From Anaerolineales bacterium UBA6055 (GTDB taxonomy: Bacteria; Chloroflexota; Anaerolineae; Aggregatilineales; Phototrophicaceae): DNA of 64,000 nucleotides. The stretch is taken from the NCBI GenBank assembly GCA_002428985.1, contig DIYL01000040.1:83595-147594 (forward strand), in the 5' to 3' direction. How positions within the stretch are numbered: the first letter of the stretch is position 1; each line of letters opens with the position of its first letter. Of the stretch, positions 25,432 to 33,699 are shown in pieces. The position numbers and the translations under genes are program-made. Below the pieces are notes generated by a model, which was not told the DNA's origin, made no database searches, and saw nothing but the letters and a program-made list of their open reading frames with translations.

Positions 25432-27216
25432 TTAATCGCTATCCTCATTACTATCAACGAACCATATATCATTGCCACGCGCGGACATCTCAATCACTTG
25501 GCGATTGGGGTAATCGGCACGGATTTGTTCGTTAGCTTCTGGGTTATTGTAATCCCATGCGCCAACGATCTCACTATCTAGATATGGGCTTGTGACTACC
25601 ATCAGTGTGCCTAGCGCCCGCCATCGAACGCGATCATCGCCTGATACATCACCACTGACGAGGACTAGAATAGGGGTATCATCAACTTGTCGGGCTTTAA
25701 TCTCGTCAATGAGTTCCTGATTAATGCGGTTAAAGCGATACAACACCTCAACACGCGGTAAACTGTATGTCATAAAACTGTAGATGAGAATAGATCCGGT
25801 CATCAGGTAAATGACGATGCGGTTACGATGACGCGCGAGATATGCCAATGGCAATGCCGATAAGATTGCAAATGCGGTTAACCCCTCGAAGTAATAGCGT
25901 GTGCTATAACGTTGCGAGCCAATCCAATAGGTCATCTGGACAAGTACCATTCCTAGAGCAACACATAATAAAAGCCATGTCCAACGGGCTTGCCAGAAGT
26001 CTTTATCGCGCAAGACAATCAACGGTGCGAGTAGCCAGATGCTCGCTCCAAGAATCCACAACCATGAAAAATTTGGATCACGGATGCGGTCAGCCTGCGT
26101 ATCGAGTGCCACAGATAAAAACAACGCTAAACCAACCAGCCACACAACTAACATTGCACTACTGCTACGCCAGTCCGGACGGTGTCGGGTGGTGGTAAAT
26201 CCTACTAAAATCCCGAAGGGGAGTAGCATGAAACTAAGCCCGATATTGGGGAAATAATCACTTTCCAGTAACCAGTGATTTTCAATGTTTTCGGTGATGT
26301 CGCCAATTTGCCATCCGAATGTGTCGGCTGCCGTCAGTGATAAGTCAAAGCGAGCGTGTCTCACTGCGCGCTCTAATGTATGCCCATTACGTCCACAACA
26401 TTCACCAAATCCGAGTTGATCATAATCCCATACAAACGTATAGAGGTTGCGGGTTGGGTCGCCAGTGGTGGCATTATTATAAATCGGGACTGCGCTTGCA
26501 ATAATCAGGGTGAAAATAGACAAAACAACGAGCGGTAGGAGTGTCTGTAGTAGCTTCCGGTCAAATAATCCATTGAGTACGCGTATCCCACTCCAAATGA
26601 TGAATGGGGTTCCGATGCCGATTGCGGTTAATGGGCGTAGGATCACAACACAACCAAGCGCAAGCCCAGCTAGTATCCCCCAAGGGATTTTGTGGGTCTT
26701 CTCTAACTTGAAATATGCCAACATGAATAATGTCGTAAAAAAGAGTGCGGATGTGTGTCCCATTAGCGAGGCATTGAGCAAGAGAGCCATCGGAGAAAAT
26801 GCAATCAGTCCTGCTGCAATCAACCCAACATCACGATTAAATAGGCTGGATCCTAATTTAAACGTCAATGCGACGGTCAGCGCTGCAAAAAATGCATTGA
26901 TAACCCATGTTTGCCCTAGATGAATCCCTATTGATAATAAGCCCGACCAACCCGGTGTGTATTTTGAAAAGCGTTTGCCGTCATGGTCAACAACGAACGG
27001 TTGCCAGTAGGCTCTCCGAGGTTGTGGTGTGTCAATTACAAGGTCAAAGCGCGAAAATATCTTTGCTTGATAGAGATAGGCGACTTCATCTTCAAGGTGT
27101 GGCAAGCGTTCAAATACGTTGCGGCTAAGCGTTGCACTCATGAAAAATGCAAAAAAGATAAGTGCAACGACTGCCCACTGATAAAAGGATAACGAGGATT
27201 TTTGTATGTTGGTCAT
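25432..27216 (-). CDS. GT39/ArnT-like membrane glycosyltransferase
   Basis: A 594-residue integral membrane protein. After the first membrane segment (VVALIFFAFFMSATL) the loop reads RLPHLEDEVAYLYQAKIF, which keeps the acidic Asp-Glu pair of the PMT_2/ArnT superfamily. About ten further membrane segments follow (for example VINAFFAALTVALTFKLG, MALLLNASLMGHTSALFF), ending in a small soluble domain with VLVLVSGDVSGDDRVRW. It should use a polyprenyl-phosphate sugar donor; the acceptor is unknown. It differs in layout from the triplet in the pheST operon, lacking their large C-terminal domain. It is a monocistronic gene as far as can be seen. Confidence 0.78.
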   Translation of the reverse strand: MTNIQKSSLSFYQWAVVALIFFAFFMSATLSRNVFERLPHLEDEVAYLYQAKIFSRFDLVIDTPQPRRAYWQPFVVDHDGKRFSKYTPGWSGLLSIGIHLGQTWVINAFFAALTVALTFKLGSSLFNRDVGLIAAGLIAFSPMALLLNASLMGHTSALFFTTLFMLAYFKLEKTHKIPWGILAGLALGCVVILRPLTAIGIGTPFIIWSGIRVLNGLFDRKLLQTLLPLVVLSIFTLIIASAVPIYNNATTGDPTRNLYTFVWDYDQLGFGECCGRNGHTLERAVRHARFDLSLTAADTFGWQIGDITENIENHWLLESDYFPNIGLSFMLLPFGILVGFTTTRHRPDWRSSSAMLVVWLVGLALFLSVALDTQADRIRDPNFSWLWILGASIWLLAPLIVLRDKDFWQARWTWLLLCVALGMVLVQMTYWIGSQRYSTRYYFEGLTAFAILSALPLAYLARHRNRIVIYLMTGSILIYSFMTYSLPRVEVLYRFNRINQELIDEIKARQVDDTPILVLVSGDVSGDDRVRWRALGTLMVVTSPYLDSEIVGAWDYNNPEANEQIRADYPNRQVIEMSARGNDIWFVDSNEDSD

Positions 27217-27270
27217 AGTGTCGATAACGTCACAATCACAGAGTCAAAACGTTACCAGTGTATCATATCC

Positions 27271-27822
27271 TCATCGGGCTTGCTCAAGGGTGATATAGCC
27301 AGCTAATAATCCCTGCCATGTATAGCGCTTGAAGAGGTGTTGTAATGCTTTCAGTCTCATATGATGTTGTTTCGCGGGGTGCGTTGACATGTATTTTTCT
27401 TTTGGCATCATGCCGACTCGCCATAAATTGAGGCGGTCTGCATCCCAACAAATCCCTATTGTCATATCCTCAGAGGTTTTGCCTTTGTTGTGATCATAAC
27501 AGGCAGATGTCAATATGTCGAGTTGGGTATGGGATAATTGAAGGATATTTTCATGTTGCAAGTGTTGAACAAATTCTGAGGCACGCTCACCATGTTGTGA
27601 GTCACGTCCATCATGTAATCTCTTGGTATCATGCAGTAACCCGAACAGATAAATTACAGCTAAATCGCAATGGGGAGTTTGTTCTGCCAACATGAGGCTG
27701 CATTGTGTTACATGTAACCAATGGGATTCGCCATGTAAACGTGATTTAAGATGTGTGGCGTGGGCATATACATGCGATAGTACTATGTCTAAATCGAGAT
27801 GTTGTAATTGTAGATCGGTCAT
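27271..27822 (-). CDS. HD-domain hydrolase
   Basis: A 183-residue protein with an HD phosphohydrolase core: SRLHGESHWLHV supplies the first His, LFGLLHDTKRLHDGRDSQHG the HD pair, and LTSACYDHNKG a further His. These match metal ligands of the family, which hydrolyses nucleotides or other phosphate esters. The C-terminal part contains GICWDADRLNLWRVGMMPK, typical of small uncharacterised HD proteins. Its ATG overlaps the stop of the preceding gene (ATGA), so the two are translationally coupled in an operon that starts with the PucC-like transporter. Confidence 0.83.
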   Translation of the reverse strand: MTDLQLQHLDLDIVLSHVYAHATHLKSRLHGESHWLHVTQCSLMLAEQTPHCDLAVIYLFGLLHDTKRLHDGRDSQHGERASEFVQHLQHENILQLSHTQLDILTSACYDHNKGKTSEDMTIGICWDADRLNLWRVGMMPKEKYMSTHPAKQHHMRLKALQHLFKRYTWQGLLAGYITLEQAR

Positions 27823-28190
27823 TTTTTGAATACACAGGCAGCAAACCCCAACACTTGTTCACCATCTTTTAAATGGCTGGGTGTTGGTTGCCAACCTGAT
27901 GCTAAGCGTGCATCTAATAAGTCTTGTGCGGATGGTAATTTGTCCCAGACAGCAACTGCTGTCACTGCGCCTAGTCAGGTGACATCGTATACTAGATAGA
28001 GCATGTCGTTATATTGAATGATGACATCTGTTGTGAACTCATCCTGTTGTACACTATCTTGGAAAAATACCGGAGGCGTCTGTGAAAGACCCCATGCAAT
28101 AATGTATTCCAACGTTCTGTGGTTTGATACTAGAGCTTCTATCTCAATCAGAATGTCATCGTCGAATGGTTGAGTGATATGGATATTCAC
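27819..28190 (-). pseudogene. small protein gene with an in-frame TGA
   Basis: From a GTG at 28190 the frame encodes 71 residues ending LVYDVT, then TGA (27977-27975). It continues in the same frame for 51 more codons (LGAVTAVAVWDKLPSAQDL ... GFAACVFKK) to a second TGA at 27819-27821. That second stop overlaps the HD gene start as ATGA, and the GTG lies three bases after the MFS stop. The tight fit at both ends argues that the whole 123-codon frame is the ancestral gene. The internal TGA could be a mutation of TGG or TGC/TGT, a sequencing error, or, less likely, a selenocysteine codon: a perfect hairpin (GACAGC/GCTGTC, loop AGTT) begins 11 bases after it. I do not recognise the protein family. 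Confidence 0.78.
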
Positions 28191-28193
28191 GGT

Positions 28194-29597
28194 TTAGTCC
28201 ATTGCACCCGATAATACTGTAGCAAGCTCAGCATCTTGTTTAACATCAGATTTGTAGTCTTTCAGATTGACCTGCGTTAGCGCGTACCATGCGACACCCA
28301 ACCCAACAAAACCGAGCACAAATACGACCCCATATGTTGATGCATAACTGCCTGTGAATGCTAGTGTGATGTCACGGATAATCCCACCACCAGATACACC
28401 AATCCCGCGTGCAAAGGTGACGCTTAACGTCCAAAATCCTAGGAATGTTCCTGCACGACCTGCTGGACTTAAATCCATCATCAAACCGAGTGTGCCAATA
28501 TTCCATATGCCAAGTCCGATACCTAATAAAATGAGACCGGGTGTCACCAATTCTCGGATTTCCATAAAGGATGAGCTAGCAAAGACAATGTATGCGATGA
28601 TGAGAAAGAATACACCACCTTTTGACATGGTTGCATTGGTCAGACGCGGGAAACGGCGTGATAGAAATAAGAATGTAAATGATCCTAAAATGGCTGTGCC
28701 ACCCCAATATGCTGCAAAACGGTTCGTTGTTTGTGCATCCATAGCAAAGACTTGCCCTGCGAAAGGCTCCAAAATGGTGTCTTGTAAGAAGGCAAACATC
28801 ATCGATAGGGTGAGATAAAAGAAGAAAAAGCGCATCGGACGACTACGCCATACTAACCCGAGGTCATGACGTAGGCTGGTATCAGGCTGTTTTGATTCCT
28901 GCTCTATAATGGGGGCGCCACGTTTTTCTTCACCTAATAATGAGAAAAACCACAGTACAGCAAGGATTCCTGCTGTGATCAGAAATAAATTTTGCACTGA
29001 TTCAGCTGAGAAAGCGATTTGTCCCGGTGGGGTTCCATCTTCATGAGGCAACATCACACTGAAGAAAATACCACCAACGGTGAAGCCAAGTAGTAGGAAT
29101 GTCCAAACGAGACCGACAGCTCGTCCACGTTGATGTTCCGCTGACCGATCATAGACGAGAGCGAGAAATGTACTGCCAGATAAAGCGTTGCCGAGGCTAA
29201 ATAGCAAAAATGAAACAATCAACACAGCCCATAAACTTAGCGGTGCAGTACCCGTGACACCATTTTGTGCCATACTGACCAATTCGGCTGTACCAAATCC
29301 TAAAGAGATTGTGCTGAGCGCCATCATCGCGCGACCTAACCAAATCCAGAAAAGCCGCCGAAAGCCACCAACTTGTTTACTATCTGAATAGCGTCCTGCC
29401 CATATGCCAAGTGGGGCTAGAAAGTATCGTAAGCCTGTGAGTAAACCGACAATTGTCGCACCAAACCCGAGGTCTGCCACCATGATGCGATTCCATACAC
29501 CTGTTGCGAGTACATCTGCCATCCCCGACCCCAGATGGAATATACTAATTTTTAAGTTGCGCCCTACACTTAAGTTTGGTTGTGATGAATTTTCCAT
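28194..29597 (-). CDS. MFS protein of the PucC/BCH2 family
   Basis: A 467-residue protein with about twelve membrane segments. The N-terminal signature GMADVLATGVWNRIMVADLG followed by LLTGLRYFLAPLGIWAGRYSD and FRRLFWIWLGRAMM is that of the PucC/LhaA/BCH2 branch of the major facilitator superfamily. Members assist light-harvesting complex assembly or carry bacteriochlorophyll in phototrophs, but homologues of unknown function occur in many non-phototrophic Chloroflexota. No bch, puf or carotenoid gene is visible in this window, so a pigment role is unproven. It heads an operon with the TGA-containing gene and the HD hydrolase. A palindromic site lies 24 bases upstream of the ATG. Confidence 0.8.
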   Translation of the reverse strand: MENSSQPNLSVGRNLKISIFHLGSGMADVLATGVWNRIMVADLGFGATIVGLLTGLRYFLAPLGIWAGRYSDSKQVGGFRRLFWIWLGRAMMALSTISLGFGTAELVSMAQNGVTGTAPLSLWAVLIVSFLLFSLGNALSGSTFLALVYDRSAEHQRGRAVGLVWTFLLLGFTVGGIFFSVMLPHEDGTPPGQIAFSAESVQNLFLITAGILAVLWFFSLLGEEKRGAPIIEQESKQPDTSLRHDLGLVWRSRPMRFFFFYLTLSMMFAFLQDTILEPFAGQVFAMDAQTTNRFAAYWGGTAILGSFTFLFLSRRFPRLTNATMSKGGVFFLIIAYIVFASSSFMEIRELVTPGLILLGIGLGIWNIGTLGLMMDLSPAGRAGTFLGFWTLSVTFARGIGVSGGGIIRDITLAFTGSYASTYGVVFVLGFVGLGVAWYALTQVNLKDYKSDVKQDAELATVLSGAMD

Positions 29598-29620
29598 GTT
29601 TATACTTTTTTGTAGTTTTT

Positions 29621-29636
29621 TGTAGATTTTACTACA
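29621..29636. promoter_or_regulatory. candidate operator TGTAG-N6-CTACA
   Basis: A perfect inverted repeat TGTAG/CTACA with a six-base spacer (ATTTTA) lies directly upstream of the PucC-like gene. The half-site with spacer, GTAGATTTTA, also occurs at 55554-55563 upstream of the other MFS gene, suggesting a shared repressor. The regulator is not identified. Confidence 0.4.
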
Positions 29637-29799
29637 GAATTATATAGATTTCATATGATGCTGATTTGTAACTAAATGAATATCTTATGTGGTTTGTGCT
29701 ACACTGAACGTATACTTATTAAATCAATGTGCTTTGTCCTTTAATTTTAATATGGATATTTACTTATATTGGACAACGCAGTAAATAGGAGTAGGAACT

Positions 29800-30264
29800 A
29801 TGTCTGAACTAGGACGCTATAAGAAAATTGTCGTACCCATTGATGGCTCGGGGTGGAGTGAGCGGGCAGTACCGCATGCTGTTGACCTTGCACGCATCAG
29901 TCAGGGCGAAATTATTCTGCTCCATGTATTCAAACCACCACTTCACGAATATCAGGATACATTGGCATTAGCCGGTGAAGATGAACAAATTGCCCGGATT
30001 CGTGAAGATATCAAACAACGTCTCAAATCATTACGTAGTCAATTGCGCGGGCAAGGGATTGATTGTCGGGTACAAGTGATTGAAGCGGTTGGAATTGCCT
30101 CACAGATTTGTGATTACGTCAAAGAAGAAGATGCTGACCTCGTCGTGATGAGCACGCATGGACGTTCTGGTATTTCGCGCTTTGTATTTGGCAGTGTCGC
30201 GCATAAGGTGATGCAGGAAGTTGATATTCCTGTGCTTTTGATTCGCCCTGATAAAGGTGAATAA
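29800..30264 (+). CDS. universal stress protein (UspA family)
   Basis: A 154-residue single-domain Usp. It has the N-terminal VVPIDGSGWSERAVPHAVDLA and the ATP-binding C-terminus VVMSTHGRSGISRFVFGSVAHKVMQ followed by IPVLLIRP, which matches the G-2x-G-9x-G(S) pattern of ATP-binding members. It is a cytoplasmic stress-linked nucleotide-binding protein. AGGAGTAGGAACT precedes the ATG. It is divergent from the PucC-like operon and stands alone. Confidence 0.93.
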   Translation: MSELGRYKKIVVPIDGSGWSERAVPHAVDLARISQGEIILLHVFKPPLHEYQDTLALAGEDEQIARIREDIKQRLKSLRSQLRGQGIDCRVQVIEAVGIASQICDYVKEEDADLVVMSTHGRSGISRFVFGSVAHKVMQEVDIPVLLIRPDKGE

Positions 30265-30283
30265 TCTCTATAATATAGGTCAT

Positions 30284-30308
30284 GAGGTGGTAAATATTCT
30301 GCCACCTC
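30284..30308. terminator. hairpin terminator after the universal stress gene
   Basis: Arms GAGGTGG (30284-30290) and CCACCTC (30302-30308) with an 11-base loop, followed by TTT on the plus strand. It lies between converging genes and may serve both. Confidence 0.65.
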
Positions 30309-30316
30309 TTTGATAC

Positions 30317-31129
30317 TTAGTTCGTTGACAGAACATACTGCTTAATTATTTTTGCGACTCCCTCATTCTCGTTAGTATCTGTAACAAGATCTGCTTGAGA
30401 TTTAATATTGTCCAGAGCGTTCCCCATAGCAACTGCCAACCCAGACTGTCTAAACATGGGTAGGTCGTTATTATTATCACCGATTGTCATGGTGTTATCT
30501 TTATGAATTTCCAATTTTTCGAGTACAACTTGTAAGGCGGTACCTTTATCCGCATCTTTTGAGACGACTACAATTGACTCTTCGTCACCCTCAGGTGTAT
30601 GAAATACTTCGGTGCGACATTGATCTGGAAATTGTTCTTGGCACAATGTGAGGATTGGTCTGATTGCACTTGGATTCTTTGCTAAGATTTTTGTGGGTTC
30701 TGAATGCATCGCATCTAGATTGGTTTTCACGATGTGTACATCGGGTGGCGTTGAGGATAAGTCTTGTCCCAATTTTTGTCTCCAATAGCGTGTATCTAGA
30801 ACTGTTGTACTCAGAAGCCATCCATTTTTGTCAGCAAGGGTTGCAATCGCTTGAGCAACAGGTAATGGAATGGTTTGTCGTGCCCAAAGTGACCCAGATG
30901 GTTTCTCCCAAACCTCTGCACCTGTCGCACAAATGACAGGGGTAGAAAGCTGGAGTTGCTGATGAATATGAGTAACAAAACTTATGGCACGGGTTGTAGC
31001 AATAATGATAGCAATTCCTTGTTGCGTACAACGTTGAATTGTATCAATTGTGTGTGGCGAGATGGTTTTATCATCTTTGAGCAGTGTACCGTCTAGGTCA
31101 ATTGCTATTAATTTTATTGGGTGTGTCAA
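30317..31129 (-). CDS. Cof-type HAD hydrolase
   Basis: A 270-residue HAD-superfamily phosphatase of the Cof/IIB class: motif I AIDLDGTLLKDD at residues 9-20, motif II TTRA, a C2-type cap in the middle, and motif IV in MTIGDNNNDLPMFRQSGLAVAMGNA. Members dephosphorylate sugar phosphates and cofactors such as pyridoxal phosphate or flavin mononucleotide; the substrate cannot be predicted. It lies 36 bases downstream of the glycerate kinase gene and in the same direction, so it may belong to that operon. Confidence 0.9.
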   Translation of the reverse strand: MTHPIKLIAIDLDGTLLKDDKTISPHTIDTIQRCTQQGIAIIIATTRAISFVTHIHQQLQLSTPVICATGAEVWEKPSGSLWARQTIPLPVAQAIATLADKNGWLLSTTVLDTRYWRQKLGQDLSSTPPDVHIVKTNLDAMHSEPTKILAKNPSAIRPILTLCQEQFPDQCRTEVFHTPEGDEESIVVVSKDADKGTALQVVLEKLEIHKDNTMTIGDNNNDLPMFRQSGLAVAMGNALDNIKSQADLVTDTNENEGVAKIIKQYVLSTN

Positions 31130-31165
31130 AAAGTGTTAGCCTTCAAATTTGATGTTAATTTATGA

Positions 31166-32293
31166 TTACGATAGTTGCAGAATATACCCCAACCGTAAAG
31201 CGGCTCGCTCTACCAATTCATCCGCGCGGTCTAAAGCTGTTGGCAACGGCATCGGTTTATCGACCACAGGAAAAACCGCTTGTAAGCCTGCATGATGTAG
31301 AATCTCATCTTCTACATTTAACCCACCGACAAGAGCAATTGTAGGAACACCATGATCACGTGCCATTCGTGCTACACCAATGGGGCCTTTGCCATCAATT
31401 GTCTGTGAATCCATTTGCCCTTCGCCAGTAATCACCAAACTTGCATCCGATAAATGATTGATAAAGTTATTGTGGTCTAAGATGAGGTCGATGCCTGAGA
31501 CGATTTTACAGTTGAGAAATGCCATAAGTCCGGCAGAGAATGCGCCTGCTGCACCGCCACCCTCAAGATTGCGCACATCTTTGTCAAGTTGCTCATAAAT
31601 CTTGGTGAAGCAGTGCGCGAGGTTTTGTTCTAAAATCTCGACCATCTCAGGGTCTGCGCCTTTTTGTGGGCCGAAGATACGAGCCGCTCCTTTTTCACCG
31701 AGAGTTGGATTTTCGACATCTGATGCAATGATAATTTCGACGTCTTGCCAGAGCGGATCAAGCTTGCTTGTGTCAATGGTGCCGATATCAGCAAGTCCGC
31801 CACCACCATAAGGAATGGGATTACCATCTGTATCCAGTAATTGCACACCTAATGTTTGCAGGCAACCCATACCACCATCAACAGTCGCACTACCGCCAAG
31901 ACCAATAATAAAACGTGTTGCTCCGCGTTCGAGCGCGTCACGCATGAGTTCGCCTGTGCCATAGGTTGTCGCTACCAGTGGATTCAGTTCGTCATCTGTA
32001 AGTAATTCGATACCTGATGCTGTTGCCATTTCGATAACAGCTGTTTTACCGTTATCAATGAGCCCATAATCAGCTTGGATGGGGCGCATTAATGGGTCGT
32101 GTACAGATACTGTGAGTCGTTCGCCTCCATTTGCAAGGAAGGCATCTAATGTCCCGTTACCGCCATCGGCAATCGGGAGTTGGTTGTAGGTTGCCGATAG
32201 ACCCGATTTCTGCAAACCACGATGAATCGCCTCAGCAACATGTTTAGCTGATAAACTATGTTTGAATGCTCCGGGGGCAATAAGAATCTTCAT
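31166..32293 (-). CDS. glycerate kinase (GarK/GlxK type)
   Basis: A 375-residue member of the glycerate kinase type-1 family: KILIAPGAFKHSLSAKHVAEAI at the start, LPIADGGNGTLDAFLA, LGGSATVDGGMGCLQTLG, and EGQMDSQTIDGKGPIGVARMA. It phosphorylates D-glycerate to a phosphoglycerate, linking glyoxylate or sugar-acid catabolism to glycolysis. The KDPG-type aldolase at 37254 and the hydroxyacid dehydrogenase at 21733 could act in related sugar-acid pathways, but they are not adjacent. It follows the propeller lipoprotein gene by four bases. Confidence 0.93.
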   Translation of the reverse strand: MKILIAPGAFKHSLSAKHVAEAIHRGLQKSGLSATYNQLPIADGGNGTLDAFLANGGERLTVSVHDPLMRPIQADYGLIDNGKTAVIEMATASGIELLTDDELNPLVATTYGTGELMRDALERGATRFIIGLGGSATVDGGMGCLQTLGVQLLDTDGNPIPYGGGGLADIGTIDTSKLDPLWQDVEIIIASDVENPTLGEKGAARIFGPQKGADPEMVEILEQNLAHCFTKIYEQLDKDVRNLEGGGAAGAFSAGLMAFLNCKIVSGIDLILDHNNFINHLSDASLVITGEGQMDSQTIDGKGPIGVARMARDHGVPTIALVGGLNVEDEILHHAGLQAVFPVVDKPMPLPTALDRADELVERAALRLGYILQLS

Positions 32294-32297
32294 TGGC

Positions 32298-33566
32298 TTA
32301 GCCTTCTAACCACAGCATATCAATAATCTCGCCTTCGGGATTAAAGGTGATTTGTTGCCGTAGACGGCGGTCAAAACGGTCACCGATATAGAGCTGTTGT
32401 ACACCTAAGTCGACATCAACATCGCGATAAACAAATTGCTGTTCATTTGGTGCGAGGTCAAATATCGGGTTTGTTAATTGATCAAGTACAGTGAAGCGGG
32501 TCGTTGTCAGTAATTCATAGGTGATGATTTCGCTATTTGTTGAGTAGATGATGGATCGATTGTCTGCACCAAAGGCTGCATCCTGCGCAATTTCATTGAT
32601 TGGGCTAATGTCATACTCGGCGCGGAAGTCGTCGGCATCATCAATCACAACAACGAAGCCGCCTTCTTCGCCTGTTGTTAAGTCTCGGGTGCGGCGTAGA
32701 TAGGCAAACTGGTCACTGTCCCAATCATAAATCGCGCCAAAATCTGAGCCGAATCCGCCACCCTGTGACACAATATAGCTTGATTGTGAGGCAAAGTCAT
32801 AGATATATGTGCCGTCTGCGTTGTAATAAACTAAGTCTTGTGATGAATTCCATGCAATGTCGCCAGTTTGCGTTGTTGATACAGGGAATAACAGTTGCTG
32901 ATTATTGCCGGTTGGACAGTCGTTACTACCGATGAAGTTGGCGACATATAATGCCATGTTGGTGGTTGGCAATGGAGCAGAGAAAAATGCGATGCGATTA
33001 CTATCTGGTGCAAATGTTGGACTCCGCACTTCGCCGTGCCCTAAACAGGATACCTGTTGGAGATAACTACCATCACGATTAGTCACCCAGACTTCACGGG
33101 CACTACCACCCGACGGTGCGACAAAGGCAATCAACTCGCCGTTTGGTGAAGCTGTGATATCGGTAATGGGCTCGTCTACACCGAATGTCAATATAATCTC
33201 GTTACCTGTCCCATCAGGGAAGACTCGCGCAATAGAATCCCCATTATAGTTGTAGTAAATTGTCCCGTCTTCGCGATACCCGTCTGGTGTTGGGCTAACA
33301 TTTGGGTCGATAGTTGGGAATGGGGTTTCTGATGGTAGAAGATCGGGTGTTGGTGTGAACGTTGGGGGCAAGGTTGGACGCAAACTCGTTGCTGTGGGTG
33401 CGAGCGCTGTTTCTGTGGCACTGATGGACTGTGATTCGATCGTGGCATCAAGATCAACAAGTGTTGGTAAGGTCGTATCTTGCTCTTGCTGGCATCCCGC
33501 AATTATGCTCAGGATGATAATCCATAGGATGCCATGTTTGAGATTGGACATTCGATTATCTTTCAT
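32298..33566 (-). CDS. lipoprotein with TolB/PD40-like beta-propeller
   Basis: About 422 residues. The signal peptide ends in lipobox IIAGC, followed by a Thr/Pro-rich stalk (PTLPPTFTPTPDLLPSETP) and six or so propeller blades with repeats such as ITASPNGELIAFVAPSGG, TFAPDSNRIAFFSAP and FDLAPNEQQFVYRDV. Such TolB-like domains bind proteins or report outside the membrane; no enzyme motif is visible. The likely start is ATG 33566 (in-frame TTG at 33572 and ATG at 33551 are alternatives). It is four bases upstream of the glycerate kinase gene, so an operon is likely although the functions seem unrelated. Confidence 0.8.
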   Translation of the reverse strand: MKDNRMSNLKHGILWIIILSIIAGCQQEQDTTLPTLVDLDATIESQSISATETALAPTATSLRPTLPPTFTPTPDLLPSETPFPTIDPNVSPTPDGYREDGTIYYNYNGDSIARVFPDGTGNEIILTFGVDEPITDITASPNGELIAFVAPSGGSAREVWVTNRDGSYLQQVSCLGHGEVRSPTFAPDSNRIAFFSAPLPTTNMALYVANFIGSNDCPTGNNQQLLFPVSTTQTGDIAWNSSQDLVYYNADGTYIYDFASQSSYIVSQGGGFGSDFGAIYDWDSDQFAYLRRTRDLTTGEEGGFVVVIDDADDFRAEYDISPINEIAQDAAFGADNRSIIYSTNSEIITYELLTTTRFTVLDQLTNPIFDLAPNEQQFVYRDVDVDLGVQQLYIGDRFDRRLRQQITFNPEGEIIDMLWLEG

Positions 33567-33660
33567 TGGCAAATTCAGTTTCCACCACTATTATAGACGG
33601 TGCGTAAAAACTCAACCACACGATTACCGTCCGATTAGGGAATAAATATGAATTCGGCGG

Positions 33661-33666
33661 TATAAT
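33661..33666 (+). promoter_or_regulatory. possible -10 box of the large SH3 protein gene
   Basis: A perfect TATAAT lies 33 bases before the ATG at 33700. No convincing -35 box is seen 16-18 bases upstream, so the call is tentative. Confidence 0.35.
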
Positions 33667-33699
33667 TAAAGTGCGAAACTTACAGTTGGAGTGTTTGGA

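Noticed and set aside
27819..28190. Firm call of a selenoprotein
   Set aside because: The hairpin and spacing are suggestive, but there is no view of Sec machinery or homologues, and a nonsense mutation is simpler; kept as a finding only.
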